This document shows positions 1 to 10,608 of a stretch of DNA of 64,000 nt, piece after piece. Under the pieces are notes generated by a model, which saw nothing but the letters and a program-made list of their open reading frames with translations, ran no database searches and was not told the origin of the DNA. Position 1 is the first letter of the stretch. Each line of letters begins with the position of its first letter. The position numbers were made by a program, and so were the translations under genes. Source of the DNA: Dethiobacter sp. (GTDB taxonomy: Bacteria; Bacillota; Dethiobacteria; Dethiobacterales; Dethiobacteraceae); the NCBI GenBank assembly GCA_018335875.1, contig JAGXRN010000025.1, positions 38,873 through 102,872 on the forward strand. The letters run 5' to 3'.

Positions 1-2
1 GC

Positions 3-1097
3 AGTTTTTCAGGCATAGGTGTGGAGATAATGTCTGTGGACGGTTTTGTTACTGTTGTCGCCCCCATCAAAGGGACGCCGGGCGAGCGCGCCGGGCTGCA
101 GCCTGAAGACCGCATAGTGGAAGTGGATGGGCAGGATATCAGGGGTATCTCGACCATGGAGGCGGTGGGCCTGATACGCGGGCCGGAGGGTACCCAGGTC
201 ACTCTGAAAGTTCTGCGGGGGGAAGAAGACAGCGAGCTTTCTTTTGACATAATACGCGGCAATATAGTGGTGGCCAGTGTCTTTTCCAATATGCTGGACA
301 AAAACATCGGCTATATTGAAATCAGTAATTTTGACGAACATGCAGGGGAAGACTTTAAAGTGGCCCTGATGGAACTGGAAAACCAGGGTATGGCCGGGCT
401 CATACTTGACCTGCGGGGCAACCCGGGCGGACTGCTTACAGAGGCAGTCAGCATCGGCCAGGACCTTTTACCGGCCGGCCCCATTACTTACATGGTGGAC
501 CGGGACGGAAAAAAGATGAACACTTATTACTCATACGGCGCCGCCAAGCCTTACCCCATTGTGGTGCTTGTCAACAGGGGCAGCGCGTCTGCTTCTGAGA
601 TTATTGCCGGCGCCCTGCAAGACACAGGGGCGGGAATACTGGTGGGCACCAGGACGTTTGGCAAGGCCACTGTGCAGCACCTGGAGGGCTTGGGAAACAG
701 CGGCGGGCTCAGCTATACAGTTGCCAAATATAGGACGCCGTCGGGCCGCGATATTCATGAAGTAGGGCTTGAGCCGGACATAGTGGTGGAATTGGAGAAC
801 TGGATCCATCTGCACCCGCTTACCCTGGATATGAAAATAGGCGATGAAAACCGCAATGTAACTTTCCTGCAGCAGGTTCTGAAACTGCTTGGCTACCAGG
901 TGCCCGAGTCAGGCATTTTTGATGAAGCAACTGAAGAAGCCGTTAAGATTTTCCAGAGGTCACAGGGGCTGCCGGCCACCGGTATTGTCAAACAGGATAC
1001 CAGGAAAAAACTGCAGGAAGCCGGAGAGGAAGCACAGGAAAAGAATGACACTCAAAAGCAAAAAGCAATTGAGATTATTTTAGAAAAAATTTCTTAG
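3..1097 (+). CDS. S41 family C-terminal processing protease (CtpB-like), 5' partial
   Basis: The reading frame is open from the first bases of the window, so the N-terminus is cut off; the first legible residues are SFSGIGVEI. In order there are a PDZ domain (about the first 90 residues), an S41 serine protease domain and a C-terminal peptidoglycan-binding domain (about the last 75 residues, LGYQVPESGIFDEAT). The catalytic Ser lies in NRGSASASEI and the catalytic Lys in GTRTFGKATVQ. The family cleaves C-terminal tails of exported or membrane proteins. The stop is 8 bp before the RBS-led start of the MinJ-like gene, the same neighbourhood as ctpB and minJ in Bacillus. Function is well supported; the exact orthologue (CtpA or CtpB) is not. 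Confidence 0.93.
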   Translation, partial: SFSGIGVEIMSVDGFVTVVAPIKGTPGERAGLQPEDRIVEVDGQDIRGISTMEAVGLIRGPEGTQVTLKVLRGEEDSELSFDIIRGNIVVASVFSNMLDKNIGYIEISNFDEHAGEDFKVALMELENQGMAGLILDLRGNPGGLLTEAVSIGQDLLPAGPITYMVDRDGKKMNTYYSYGAAKPYPIVVLVNRGSASASEIIAGALQDTGAGILVGTRTFGKATVQHLEGLGNSGGLSYTVAKYRTPSGRDIHEVGLEPDIVVELENWIHLHPLTLDMKIGDENRNVTFLQQVLKLLGYQVPESGIFDEATEEAVKIFQRSQGLPATGIVKQDTRKKLQEAGEEAQEKNDTQKQKAIEIILEKIS

Positions 1098-1108
1098 GAG
1101 CATAAGTG

Positions 1109-2404
1109 ATGGACTTTAGATTACTGGTCCGCATATTTATACAGACATATTCTCTTTTTCTGCTCCACCCACTGTTTTGGCTGGTTGTGTTCCTGGTTGG
1201 CATGCAGTACAATCGCACCATTAAGACTGAAAAACAGGTTTTCGGCTCTGCAAAATTTTCTTTATGGCAGCATACACTGATTGCGGCGCTGTCGGGACTG
1301 CTTGGCGGTCTGCTGGCCAGCGCGCTCCTGGTGTTTTCAGGCATTTCGCTGGTGGAAATAGGCATTTATTATGTCTGGCCTCTGGCCCTGCTGTTTCTGC
1401 TGGTCAACCCCCGCTATCTCTGCTTTGCCTATGCAGGCGGGGTGGTCGGTGCTTTATCTGCACTTCTGCGCTTGCTCGGCGCTTATTTTCCGGTACTCTC
1501 CAGCGGACTGCCGGCTGATTTTGCAGCCATAAATATTCCGGGGCTGCTGGCGCTAATTGGGATTCTGCACCTGACAGAAAGCTTTTTAATCGCCATCAGC
1601 GGCCATCTGTATCCCAGTCCTCTTTACCTGAAGACAGAAAAAGGAGTAGTGGGCGGCTTTTCGTTGCATAAATTCTGGCCCCTGCCACTGGTGGGGCTGG
1701 TGGCAGCAGCCGTGCCCGAAGCTGCTGCGCTGTCGGCGGAAGCCGCGCGCATGCCACAGTGGTGGCCGGTATTTGCCAGCAGCACAGCAGTACCGGCCGG
1801 CCAGGCGCTGATGTATATGATGTTCCCCATTGTGGCCGGCCTTGGCTACGGAGACCTGGCAGTTTCCACGGATCCAAAGCAGAAAAGCAAATCATCGGCG
1901 CTTAATCTGGGACTATATAGTATTGTTCTGATTGCTTTGGCCTTTTTGGCGTTGCACTATCCGCCTGCAATTATTCCGGCGGCATTGTTTGCACCGCTTG
2001 GGCACGAGCTATTAATTATTCTTGGCAATAAAAGAGAGTTTGCCGGGGCGCCACTCTTTGTTCCGCCACTGCAGGGCGTGCGTGTGCTTGATATTTTTCC
2101 GGGCTCAGCCGCGGCCAAAGCAGGGTTGCAGGGCGGTGATATTATCCTTACAGTTAATGGCCTGGAAACCGGAAACTATTACTTTTTTCAAAACCTGCTG
2201 CAAAACGCGGGCCCTTTTCTCAGCCTCCGTGTCATACGGGGCGAGGAGGAGCACAGCCTGCTTATTAAGCGCCGTGCCAGTGAAAAAGCCCATGCAGGAA
2301 TAGTTATAGTTCCTGACAAAGGCGTGCCAGCCTTTATGGAGGTCAGGCAGCTCAATTTCTTCTCGGCCCTTTCTGAAAAACTGCGCAGATTCACGAGCAA
2401 ATAA
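1109..2404 (+). CDS. polytopic membrane protein with C-terminal PDZ domain (MinJ-like)
   Basis: About 431 residues. The first 310 form a run of hydrophobic segments (roughly eight to ten membrane helices). The last 110 form a PDZ domain with the VRVLDIFPGSAAAKAGLQGG core. The architecture and the place beside a Ctp protease match Bacillus MinJ, which links DivIVA to MinD at division sites; that role is inferred by analogy. RBS AGGAG at 1096-1100 serves either GTG 1106 or ATG 1109. I chose ATG because of the 8-base spacing. It is followed by an inverted repeat that may end the transcript. Confidence 0.82.
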   Translation: MDFRLLVRIFIQTYSLFLLHPLFWLVVFLVGMQYNRTIKTEKQVFGSAKFSLWQHTLIAALSGLLGGLLASALLVFSGISLVEIGIYYVWPLALLFLLVNPRYLCFAYAGGVVGALSALLRLLGAYFPVLSSGLPADFAAINIPGLLALIGILHLTESFLIAISGHLYPSPLYLKTEKGVVGGFSLHKFWPLPLVGLVAAAVPEAAALSAEAARMPQWWPVFASSTAVPAGQALMYMMFPIVAGLGYGDLAVSTDPKQKSKSSALNLGLYSIVLIALAFLALHYPPAIIPAALFAPLGHELLIILGNKREFAGAPLFVPPLQGVRVLDIFPGSAAAKAGLQGGDIILTVNGLETGNYYFFQNLLQNAGPFLSLRVIRGEEEHSLLIKRRASEKAHAGIVIVPDKGVPAFMEVRQLNFFSALSEKLRRFTSK

Positions 2405-2472
2405 GACAGGGGGACGGTTCCGCTGTCTTCCCCCTGTCTTTAATAATAAGACAAGAGAACCGTCCCCCTGTC
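2405..2472. repeat. inverted repeat GACAGGGGGACGGTTC / GAACCGTCCCCCTGTC
   Basis: Two perfect 16-bp arms at 2405-2420 and 2457-2472 point at each other. A second, shorter CCCCCTGTCTT unit lies between them at 2430-2440. The 3' arm runs into a further CTGACAGGGG segment that overlaps the uvrB promoter. From memory, this GACAGGGGGACGGTTC motif is a dispersed intergenic repeat in several Clostridia; that is recollection and not checked here. It may act as a terminator after the MinJ-like gene, though no T-run follows the large hairpin. Confidence 0.8.
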
Positions 2473-2476
2473 TTGT

Positions 2477-2505
2477 CTGACAGGGGCTTTTTGTTATGAT
2501 ATAAT
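2477..2505 (+). promoter_or_regulatory. sigma-A type promoter for uvrB
   Basis: CTGACA at 2477-2482 and TATAAT at 2500-2505 are separated by 17 bp. The uvrB start follows 29 bp later, with a GAGGAG ribosome site. No convincing Firmicute LexA box (CGAAC-N4-GTTCG type) was seen nearby. Confidence 0.6.
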
Positions 2506-2534
2506 AATGATGTTTATAACGAGGAGAGAACTTT

Positions 2535-4508
2535 ATGGGACAGTTTCGGCTAAAGACAGAGTTTAACCCGTGCGGAGACCAGCCAAAAGCCATTGCTCAG
2601 CTTGTTGACGGTCTTTCAAAAGGTCTTTTGCACCAGACACTGCTTGGCGCCACAGGTTCAGGCAAGACATTTACCATGGCCAATGTGATTGAGAGTGTGC
2701 AGCGCCCCACACTGGTAATCGCCCACAACAAAACACTGGCTGCCCAGCTTTGCAGTGAGTTCAAGGAATTTTTCCCCCACAGCGCGGTAGAATATTTTGT
2801 GAGTTATTACGACTATTACCAGCCTGAAGCCTATATCCCCCAGACGGACACATTTATAGAAAAAGACGCTTCAATCAACGATGAAATTGACAAACTGCGC
2901 CACTCTGCCACCAGCGCCCTTTTTGAAAGGCGAGATGTTTTGATCGTGGCCAGTGTCTCCTGCATTTACGGCCTGGGTTCACCGCAGGAATACCGCGACC
3001 ACGTGGTTTCACTGCGCGTGGGGATGGAAAAGAGCCGCGACGATGTTTTAAGGCAGCTGGTAGCCAACCAATATGAGCGCAACGACATGCAGCTGGAGCG
3101 CGGGCGCTTTCGGGCGCGCGGCGATGTTTTGGAAATTTATCCTGCTTCTTTCAGTGAGAAGGCTGTCAGGGTGGAGTTCTTCGGCGACGAAATTGAGAGA
3201 ATAAGGGAAATAGATACTGTCACCGGCGAAATACTGTCTGAGAGGCAGCATATCGCCATTTTCCCGGCTTCGCACTTTGTCACCTCGCGGGATGTGCTTG
3301 ACGAGGCCATGGCCGATATCCGCCTGGAACTTGAAGCGCGCCTGACAGAACTGCGCGCCCGGGGACGGCTGCTTGAGGCGCAGCGGCTGGAGCAGCGGAC
3401 CAGGTACGACCTTGAGATGATGAATGAAATGGGCTTCTGCCAGGGCATTGAGAATTACTCGAGACACCTTGACAGGCGCCCGCCGGGCAGCCGCCCGTCT
3501 ACACTGATAGATTATTTCCCTGCAGACTTCCTGCTGATGATAGATGAGTCGCATGTGACACTGCCGCAGATACGCGGCATGTACGCCGGCGACCGCTCGC
3601 GCAAGGAGACACTGGTGGAGTATGGCTTTCGCCTGCCATCGGCAATAGACAACCGTCCCCTGCAGTTCAGTGAATTTGCTTCCCTGGTGGGCCAGGCGGT
3701 CTATGTATCGGCCACGCCCGGCCCGTATGAGCTGGAACACAGCAACCGGGTGGTGGAGCAGATTATCCGTCCCACCGGCCTGGTGGATCCTGTGATTGAT
3801 GTGAGGCCTGTCAAAGGTCAAATCGACGACCTCTACGGGGAAATTCGCGCCACAGTGGAGCAGGGAGCCCGCGTGCTGGTGACCACCCTCACAAAGCGGA
3901 TGGCTGAAGACCTCACCGATTACCTGCGGGAGCTGGGGGTGCGCGTGCGCTATCTCCACTCTGAAATTAATACACTTGAACGGATGGAGATTATCCGCGA
4001 CTTGCGCCTGGGTGAATTTGACGTACTGGTGGGGATTAACCTGCTGCGCGAGGGGCTCGACCTGCCCGAGGTATCACTGGTGGCCATCCTCGACGCCGAC
4101 AAGGAAGGGTTCCTGCGTTCGGCGCGTTCACTGATACAGACTACCGGCCGCGCGGCGCGCAACCTGGATGGCAGGGTGCTGATGTATGCCGATACTGTTA
4201 CAGACTCCATGCGCTCGGCCATTGATGAGACAAACAGGCGCCGGCGCATCCAGGAAGACTACAACATTGAGCACGGCATCACCCCAATCTCTGTGCGCAA
4301 AGCTGTGCGCCAGGTGATTGAGGCTACCAAGGCGGTGGCTGCCCTGCCCCGTGAACTGAGCAGGGAAAAGGTGGAGGCCATGGGGGCCGCAGAGCGCAAG
4401 CAGCTAATTGAAAAGCTGGAAAAAGAGATGAAGCAGGCTGCCCGCGCCCTGGAATTTGAGCGTGCGGCCGGGCTGCGCGACCTAATCTTTGAACTTAGAA
4501 AGAAGTGA
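2535..4508 (+). CDS. uvrB: excinuclease ABC subunit B
   Basis: 657 residues, full length. UvrB is the damage-verifying helicase of nucleotide excision repair; it is loaded by UvrA and recruits UvrC. Visible are the Walker A motif GATGSGKT (residues 38-45), the beta-hairpin region [20 protein letters not shown] (about 95-115), helicase motifs including [14 protein letters not shown] and QTTGRAARN, and the C-terminal UVR helix ([20 protein letters not shown]) that contacts UvrC. The ATG is preceded by GAGGAG. The stop overlaps the proposed uvrA start by 4 bp (GTGA), so uvrB-uvrA-uvrC form one operon. Confidence 0.98.
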   Translation: MGQFRLKTEFNPCGDQPKAIAQLVDGLSKGLLHQTLLGATGSGKTFTMANVIESVQRPTLVIAHNKTLAAQLCSEFKEFFPHSAVEYFVSYYDYYQPEAYIPQTDTFIEKDASINDEIDKLRHSATSALFERRDVLIVASVSCIYGLGSPQEYRDHVVSLRVGMEKSRDDVLRQLVANQYERNDMQLERGRFRARGDVLEIYPASFSEKAVRVEFFGDEIERIREIDTVTGEILSERQHIAIFPASHFVTSRDVLDEAMADIRLELEARLTELRARGRLLEAQRLEQRTRYDLEMMNEMGFCQGIENYSRHLDRRPPGSRPSTLIDYFPADFLLMIDESHVTLPQIRGMYAGDRSRKETLVEYGFRLPSAIDNRPLQFSEFASLVGQAVYVSATPGPYELEHSNRVVEQIIRPTGLVDPVIDVRPVKGQIDDLYGEIRATVEQGARVLVTTLTKRMAEDLTDYLRELGVRVRYLHSEINTLERMEIIRDLRLGEFDVLVGINLLREGLDLPEVSLVAILDADKEGFLRSARSLIQTTGRAARNLDGRVLMYADTVTDSMRSAIDETNRRRRIQEDYNIEHGITPISVRKAVRQVIEATKAVAALPRELSREKVEAMGAAERKQLIEKLEKEMKQAARALEFERAAGLRDLIFELRKK

Positions 4509-7372
4509 CAACAGACATGGTCCAGGATAAAATTCTTATTAAAGGCGCACGTGAACATAACCTGAAAAATATAGATGTGGAAATCCCCCGCGACAAACTG
4601 GTGGTCATTACAGGCGTGTCGGGTTCGGGCAAGTCTTCGCTCGCTTTTGACACCATTTATGCCGAAGGGCAGCGACGCTACGTGGAGTCCCTTTCCGCTT
4701 ACGCCCGCCAGTTTCTCGGGCAGATGGACAAGCCGGATGTGGACTATATTGAAGGCTTGTCGCCGGCCATTTCCATCGACCAGAGGACTACTTCACGCAA
4801 CCCCCGCTCTACGGTAGGTACGGTGACTGAAATCTATGACTACCTGCGGCTTCTTTTTGCGCGCACAGGCAGGCCGCACTGCCCGCACTGCGGCATAGCC
4901 ATCTCCCAGCAGACTGTGGAGCAGATGGTTGACAGGATTCTGGCGCTGCCGGAGAAGACAAAAATCCAGGTGCTGGCGCCTCTGGTGCGCGGCCGTAAAG
5001 GCGAGTACACAAAACTGCTGCAGGAGGTGCGTGCCGACGGCTTTGTGCGTGTACGCGTGGACGGCCGTGTCTTTGAGTTGGAAGAAGAGATTACACTTGA
5101 GAAAAACAAAAAGCACACCATCGAAATCATTGTGGACAGGCTTGTTATACGTGAAGGACTTGACAAGCGCCTCGCCGATTCCCTGGAAGTGGCGCTTAAA
5201 TACGGGGACGGGCTTGTAATTATCGAGGTTGTCGGCGCTGAGGAAATGCTCTTTTCCTCAACTTTTGCCTGCCCTGAGTGCGGTTTTTCCGTGGAGGAAC
5301 TGGCGCCCCGCATGTTTTCCTTCAACAGCCCTTATGGCGCCTGTCCTGAATGCAGCGGCCTCGGCAGCAAGGCGGAGATTGACCCGGACCTGGTTGTACC
5401 CGACCGCAGGCGGACACTGCAGGAAGGAGCCATCGCGCCGTGGCGCCCGGGCAGTCAGGGTTATTACCAGCAATTGCTGAAGGCTGTGGTGTCCTACTTC
5501 AGCATAGATATGGAGATACCTTTTTCGGAACTGCCGCAGGAGAAGCAGAGCCTGCTTCTCTCAGGCAGCAGGGAGCGCGTGCCCTTTACCTACGAGGATG
5601 CCAACGGCCGTGAGCACCGCTACCAGTTAAAGTATGAAGGCGCCATCCCCATCCTTGCCAAGCGCTACCGTGAGACCACTTCAGACCAGATACGCGAGGA
5701 ACTGGAGGGCTATATGTCGCATAAGCCCTGCCCCCAGTGCGGCGGCGCCCGCCTTAAGCCTGCCAGTCTGGCCGTCACTGTGGGCGGAAGAAATATTTCA
5801 GAGCTGACCTCACTTACCGTGGAAGCTGCCGGCAGCTTTCTGGAAAGTTTAAAACTTACCGACAAGGAAAGGCAAATCGCCCGTCTGGTTTTGAAAGAAT
5901 TACAGTCAAGGCTGCGATTCTTAAAGAATGTGGGGCTCGAGTATCTGACGCTTGACCGTGCGGCCGGCACTTTGTCGGGCGGCGAGGCTCAACGTATACG
6001 CCTCGCTACGCAAATCGGAGCCAGCCTCACCGGGGTGCTTTACATCCTGGATGAACCGAGTATCGGGCTGCACCAGCGCGACAACGAGCGGCTGATTCGC
6101 ACCCTTGAGAGCCTGCGCGATCTGGGCAACACTGTAATAGTTGTGGAACACGATGAGGAGACAATAGAGAGGGCTGACCATGTCATTGACATCGGTCCCG
6201 GCGCCGGGGCCTGGGGCGGCTGGATTGTGGCAGCCGGCACTGTAAAAGAGGTAATCGGCGTTGAAGAATCGGTTACAGGCCAGTATATGTCGGGCAGAAA
6301 AAGCATCGCCATACCTGACAGCCGCCGCCTGCCAAACGGCAACTGGCTGGAAATCAGGGGCGCGCGCGCCCACAATCTGAAGAATATCGATGTCCGCCTC
6401 CCGCTTGGAGTTTTTACCTGTATCACAGGTGTTTCCGGTTCGGGGAAAAGCACTCTTGTCAACGAGATTCTTTTCCGCCGCCTCTGCCTTGAACTGCACC
6501 ATGGCAGGCAGAAGCCCGCGAAGCACGATGAAATTATGGGGCTTGGCCACCTGGATAAGGTCATTAATATCGATCAGTCTCCCATCGGGCGCACTCCCCG
6601 TTCCAACCCGGCCACCTATACAGGGGTGTTCGACCATATCCGCGAACTGTTTTCGCATACCAACGACAGTAAAATGCGCGGCTACAAACCGGGACGCTTC
6701 AGCTTCAACGTTAAGGGAGGTCGCTGCGAAGCCTGCAGCGGCGACGGCATACTGCGCATTGAGATGCATTTTTTGCCTGACGTCTACGTACCGTGTGAGG
6801 TGTGCCGCGGCAAGCGCTATAACAGAGAGACACTGGAGGTCCGCTATAAAGGCAAAAATATTGCCGATGTGCTGGCAATGACAGTGGCCGAGGCGCTGGA
6901 TTTTTTTGACGCCATCCCCCGTATTAAGCGCAAGCTGCAGACTCTTTTTGATGTTGGCTTGGGCTATATCGGACTTGGCCAGCCTGCGCCCACTCTTTCC
7001 GGGGGTGAAGCGCAAAGAGTGAAGCTTGCTACCGAGCTTTCGCGCCGCAGCAACGGCAAAACCCTTTATATCCTTGATGAGCCGACAACCGGGCTGCACA
7101 GCGACGATATCAACAAGCTGCTTGCTATTCTGGACCGCCTGGTGGAGAACGGGGACAGTGTCCTTGTCATTGAGCATAATCTGGATGTTATAAAGCGTGC
7201 CGATTATATTATCGACTTAGGGCCCGAAGGCGGCGACGCAGGCGGGTATGTCATCGCCTGCGGCACGCCTGAGGAAGTGGCGGCAAACAGCGATTCCCAT
7301 ACCGGCCGCTTCCTGGTAAAGGCTCTGGCGGGGAAAGGCGCCGGGCCTCGGGCGGAGGTGCGTTATGGATAA
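4505..7372 (+). CDS. uvrA: excinuclease ABC subunit A
   Basis: 955 residues, the normal length. UvrA is the damage-scanning ABC ATPase of excision repair. There are two ATPase halves, each with a Walker A ([12 protein letters not shown] near 38, [11 protein letters not shown] near 640) and an LSGGEAQR signature. Zinc-binding Cys pairs appear as CPHCG, CPECG, CPQCGG and CEACSGDG...CEVC. Start choice: GTG 4505 overlaps the uvrB stop; ATG 4517 ([11 protein letters not shown]) is an equally good alternative and matches the usual N-terminus better. The stop overlaps uvrC by 8 bp. Confidence 0.97.
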   Translation: MTTDMVQDKILIKGAREHNLKNIDVEIPRDKLVVITGVSGSGKSSLAFDTIYAEGQRRYVESLSAYARQFLGQMDKPDVDYIEGLSPAISIDQRTTSRNPRSTVGTVTEIYDYLRLLFARTGRPHCPHCGIAISQQTVEQMVDRILALPEKTKIQVLAPLVRGRKGEYTKLLQEVRADGFVRVRVDGRVFELEEEITLEKNKKHTIEIIVDRLVIREGLDKRLADSLEVALKYGDGLVIIEVVGAEEMLFSSTFACPECGFSVEELAPRMFSFNSPYGACPECSGLGSKAEIDPDLVVPDRRRTLQEGAIAPWRPGSQGYYQQLLKAVVSYFSIDMEIPFSELPQEKQSLLLSGSRERVPFTYEDANGREHRYQLKYEGAIPILAKRYRETTSDQIREELEGYMSHKPCPQCGGARLKPASLAVTVGGRNISELTSLTVEAAGSFLESLKLTDKERQIARLVLKELQSRLRFLKNVGLEYLTLDRAAGTLSGGEAQRIRLATQIGASLTGVLYILDEPSIGLHQRDNERLIRTLESLRDLGNTVIVVEHDEETIERADHVIDIGPGAGAWGGWIVAAGTVKEVIGVEESVTGQYMSGRKSIAIPDSRRLPNGNWLEIRGARAHNLKNIDVRLPLGVFTCITGVSGSGKSTLVNEILFRRLCLELHHGRQKPAKHDEIMGLGHLDKVINIDQSPIGRTPRSNPATYTGVFDHIRELFSHTNDSKMRGYKPGRFSFNVKGGRCEACSGDGILRIEMHFLPDVYVPCEVCRGKRYNRETLEVRYKGKNIADVLAMTVAEALDFFDAIPRIKRKLQTLFDVGLGYIGLGQPAPTLSGGEAQRVKLATELSRRSNGKTLYILDEPTTGLHSDDINKLLAILDRLVENGDSVLVIEHNLDVIKRADYIIDLGPEGGDAGGYVIACGTPEEVAANSDSHTGRFLVKALAGKGAGPRAEVRYG

Positions 7373-9212
7373 AAAGCTCCCTGCTTCTCTGGCGGGGAAA
7401 CTATCCAAACTGCCGCGCCGCCCCGGTGTCTACCTGATGAAGGATGAACGGGGCAAGACTATCTATGTCGGCAAGGCCGTGGATCTGCGGCAGCGCGTCC
7501 GCTCCTATTTCCAGGCCGGGCAGCAGCAGCCGCCCAAGGTGAAAATTCTTGTCGGCAAGATATGCGACGTTGACTATACTGTAACAGATACAGAAGTGGA
7601 AGCACTCATTCTGGAGAGCAACCTGATTAAGGAGAATAAGCCGCGCTACAACATTAACCTTAAAGATGATAAGCACTACCCGTATCTGCGTGTGACTGTG
7701 CAGGAGCAGTTCCCCCGCCTCCACGTGGCACGCCGCGTGGAAAAGGACGGTGCACGTTATTTTGGCCCTTACCCCAACGCAGGCGCTGTGAGGGAAACAA
7801 TGCGCCTGATTAAAAGCCTGTTTCCGCTGCGTCACTGCCGGGGGCCCATTGAAGTGGGAAAGAATAAGCGGGCCTGCCTGAACAGGCATATTCACCGCTG
7901 CCTGGCACCGTGCACAGGTGAAGCCGATGGCACTGAGTATATGCAGATGGTAGGCGAAATCTTGCTTTTTCTGGAAGGGAAGCAGGAAAAGCTGTTAAAG
8001 GCGCTGCGTGAGCGTATGGAAGAGGCTTCAGTGAACCTGGAATTTGAAAAGGCGGCACGGCTGCGCGACCAATACCGCGCAGTGGCGGCGGTGGGAGAAA
8101 AACAGAAGATAGCTGTGGCCGAAGGCGGCGACAGTGATGTGTTGGCACTAGCCTGCGCCCGAGAGCAGGGGTGTGTGCAGCAGTTCCGTATCCGGGGCGG
8201 AAAGCTGACCGGACGGGAGCATTTTTTGCTTACCAATCCTACCGGAGAAGAGGATGGCGAGGTGCTTGCCGCCTTTTTGCGCCAGTACTACGCGCAGAAT
8301 GCCGATATCCCGCCTGAGATACTGCTCTCAGCCGACATTGCCGAGAGTGAACTGCTTGAGCAGTGGCTGTCGCTGCGCCGCGGACGGCGCGCCAGGCTGA
8401 TTGTGCCAAAGCGCGGCAGTAAGAAGGAGCTTGTCAGGCTGGCCGCGGATAATGCCAGATTGTTCCTTGACCAGGAAGAGTTAAAAGATAAAGAACGCGA
8501 CCCGAAGGTCGCTCTGCAGGCGCTGGCAGAGCATCTGAACCTGCCGGAGGCGCCATATCGTATCGAGGGCTATGATATTTCCCACTTCCAGGGTGAGGGC
8601 ACTGTTGCAGCCATGGTAGTCTTTGAGGGCGGCCTGCCAAAGACGTCTGACTACCGCCGTTTTCGCGTCCGCTCTGTCGACAAGCCCGATGATTATGCTT
8701 CAATGCGCGAGGCATTGTCCAGGCGGTTTGCCCGTATAGCGGCAGGAGAATCATACACGGGCAGCAGCGACCCGTTTTTGCTCCTGCCCGACCTGCTTTT
8801 AATTGACGGTGGCCCGGGCCAGCTCGGGGTCGCGCTGCAAGCACTGGCTGCTGCCGGCCTGGAAGTAATACCTGTGGCTGCACTGGCCAAAGAAGAGGAG
8901 CTCATTTATCTGCCGGGCAGAGGCGAGGCGCTGCGGCTGCCCCGCACATCACCGGCACTTCAGCTGTTGCAGCGTGTCCGTGACGAGGCTCACCGCTTTG
9001 TGGTCACTTACCAGCGTACACTGCGCAGCCGGGCGGGACGTGGTTCGGCTCTGCTTGATGTGCCTGGTATCGGTGATAAACGTCGCAAGGCGCTGCTTAG
9101 GCATTTCGGCAGCATGACGGCGATCCGTCGCGCCACAGCAGAGGAGCTGGCGTTGGTGGAAGGGATGACAGTGTCCGCGGCGGCAAAGCTGTATGAATAC
9201 CTGCATAATTGA
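7365..9212 (+). CDS. uvrC: excinuclease ABC subunit C
   Basis: 615 residues, full length. UvrC makes both incisions around a lesion. The N-terminal GIY-YIG nuclease shows PGVYLM and [13 protein letters not shown] (residues 19-45). A UVR motif ([16 protein letters not shown]) follows near 225. The RNase H-like second nuclease domain includes [10 protein letters not shown] and [10 protein letters not shown], and tandem helix-hairpin-helix motifs close the protein ([21 protein letters not shown]). It overlaps uvrA by 8 bp. The convergent gene downstream ends only 9 bp away. Confidence 0.98.
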   Translation: MDKKLPASLAGKLSKLPRRPGVYLMKDERGKTIYVGKAVDLRQRVRSYFQAGQQQPPKVKILVGKICDVDYTVTDTEVEALILESNLIKENKPRYNINLKDDKHYPYLRVTVQEQFPRLHVARRVEKDGARYFGPYPNAGAVRETMRLIKSLFPLRHCRGPIEVGKNKRACLNRHIHRCLAPCTGEADGTEYMQMVGEILLFLEGKQEKLLKALRERMEEASVNLEFEKAARLRDQYRAVAAVGEKQKIAVAEGGDSDVLALACAREQGCVQQFRIRGGKLTGREHFLLTNPTGEEDGEVLAAFLRQYYAQNADIPPEILLSADIAESELLEQWLSLRRGRRARLIVPKRGSKKELVRLAADNARLFLDQEELKDKERDPKVALQALAEHLNLPEAPYRIEGYDISHFQGEGTVAAMVVFEGGLPKTSDYRRFRVRSVDKPDDYASMREALSRRFARIAAGESYTGSSDPFLLLPDLLLIDGGPGQLGVALQALAAAGLEVIPVAALAKEEELIYLPGRGEALRLPRTSPALQLLQRVRDEAHRFVVTYQRTLRSRAGRGSALLDVPGIGDKRRKALLRHFGSMTAIRRATAEELALVEGMTVSAAAKLYEYLHN

Positions 9213-9221
9213 GTATTTATA

Positions 9222-9947
9222 TCAGGTTGCTGACGAAAGCAGCCTGGCAGCAAAGCGCTGGGCAAACCTTTCCGCTGCTTGTTGGCGCAGAGTCGGGCTA
9301 TGGGACTGCTGCCGGCGACAGGCGGAAGCAGCATAAAAAATATGGCCGAATTCATGGAGCAGGCAGCACAGCTGTTCCTGCTCATCGAGAGTTCCCGCGC
9401 CGCAAATTATAGTGTGCGATGGCAAAAGATAGTATGCCTCGTGCGGCAGGCGGTAGTCAAGGCAGTAGATATGGAGGCGGCGGCCGGCCAGATGAAGGCG
9501 GTCAAGCATTCCTTTACTTGCCAGAATCTCAAGCGAGCGTTCCAACACGCCGGCTGATGGCGGTTTCTCCTCCAACGGCAGGCGAAAACTTTTTAAGAAA
9601 GTATGTTCATCGGCCAGGCGTCTGCCCGCAGCGTGATAGACAGCCGCCGAGTTATGCAGCGGACAGTGTTTTAGTGAAGGCAGCGCTGCCAGCAGCTGCC
9701 TGACTACAAAAAGGCGGGCCCCTTGGAGTCCTGCGGCGTAAAATACACTGACGCTGTCATTATTGTATCCCTCCAGCATCCTGTGCCAGACCTGATAGAG
9801 CTCTTCTCTTTCCAGGGCCAGAAGCGCGACGCCGTAGCTGCTCCGAACGGTGTTTTCTTCAAGTATTTCCATCAACCCCTGCAGGTAGTCCACTGCCCAC
9901 TGCACAGGTTCTGCTGAAAAAAGACTCTTGCACCCGGTTGCGTCCAT
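9222..9947 (-). CDS. uncharacterised protein with HExxH zinc-protease-like motif
   Basis: 241 residues. I do not recognise the family. The C-terminal third carries CCLLHEFGHIFYA, an HExxH motif as in zinc metallopeptidases and ImmA/IrrE-like proteins. Around it are an Asp/Glu-rich turn (GAGTLDEQEQL) and a basic, Gln-rich tail with AAERFAQRFAARLL that could supply the third zinc ligand. There is no signal peptide or membrane helix, so it is probably cytoplasmic. The start ATG at 9947 has AAGGAG six bases upstream. It is a single gene facing uvrC; the short convergent gap suggests no shared regulation. Confidence 0.75.
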   Translation of the reverse strand: MDATGCKSLFSAEPVQWAVDYLQGLMEILEENTVRSSYGVALLALEREELYQVWHRMLEGYNNDSVSVFYAAGLQGARLFVVRQLLAALPSLKHCPLHNSAAVYHAAGRRLADEHTFLKSFRLPLEEKPPSAGVLERSLEILASKGMLDRLHLAGRRLHIYCLDYRLPHEAYYLLPSHTIICGAGTLDEQEQLCCLLHEFGHIFYAASACRRQQSHSPTLRQQAAERFAQRFAARLLSSAT

Positions 9948-10132
9948 AAATTCTCCTTAACCAAAGTTTTTTCATATTATAGTATGAAACAGATGGCAAA
10001 GAGATATGAGGAGGCGGCAACGCCACCGAAAAAAATAGAGCTTAAAAGAGTTAAACTTTTGTATTCGTGGATAATTCAAGAGGAATCCAATGGAAGTACG
10101 TCGAAAAAAGTACTGTGAAAGGGGTGAATGTG

Positions 10133-10474
10133 ATGCGGGGTTTTGTCTGGCGCTGGGTACTTAACGCAGTAGCGTTATATGCGACCGCTTACCTGATTGC
10201 GGGGATTGAGATTAGAGGTTTTGGCGCGGCTTTGATAGCGGCTCTGGCCTGGGGGTTTGTCAATACAGTTATTCGTCCTGTTATCAATATTCTCACTCTG
10301 CCTATTAACATTCTGACAGTGGGGCTTTTTACTTTTGTGGTTAACGGGTTTTTGCTGTGGCTGGTGGCTGATGCGGTTAACGGTTTTAATGTGGCAGGCA
10401 TCTGGGTGGGAATTTTGGGAGCACTGGTACTTTCAATTTTCAGCAGTATGCTAAGCGCACTGGTGAATAAATAA
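10133..10474 (+). CDS. small membrane protein of the phage-holin/YvlD (DUF360) family
   Basis: 113 residues with four hydrophobic segments. It includes the family hallmark WGFVNTVIRPVINILTLPINILTVGLF in the middle. The family is widespread and of unknown role; the holin label rests on topology only. The ATG at 10133 is preceded by AAAGGGGTGA. A longer in-frame start at 10067 would add an unlikely hydrophilic leader. A GC-rich hairpin follows at about 10517-10547. Confidence 0.85.
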   Translation: MRGFVWRWVLNAVALYATAYLIAGIEIRGFGAALIAALAWGFVNTVIRPVINILTLPINILTVGLFTFVVNGFLLWLVADAVNGFNVAGIWVGILGALVLSIFSSMLSALVNK

Positions 10475-10516
10475 AAACGTAATAGCCTGACTTTATCTGC
10501 CATGAAAGAGCTTATA

Positions 10517-10552
10517 CCGGCCGGCGTGCATGCGCCGCCGTTTTATTGTCGT
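10517..10552 (+). terminator. possible terminator after the DUF360 gene
   Basis: CGGCCGGCG and CGCCGCCG halves flank a TGCATG centre, followed by TTTTATTG. The stem is imperfect, so the call is tentative. Confidence 0.4.
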
Positions 10553-10608
10553 GCGAAGTGAAATAATACAAGAGAGATGTTTTACAAGTTAGAAACCGAG
10601 GTGAAGAT

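Noticed and set aside
3048..3959. Long minus-strand frame of 303 codons within uvrB
   Set aside because: It is antisense to a fully conserved gene, has no ribosome site and no recognisable motif; it arises from GC-rich codon use.
5921..7177. Minus-strand frame of 418 codons within uvrA
   Set aside because: Antisense shadow of a conserved coding region, without family features.
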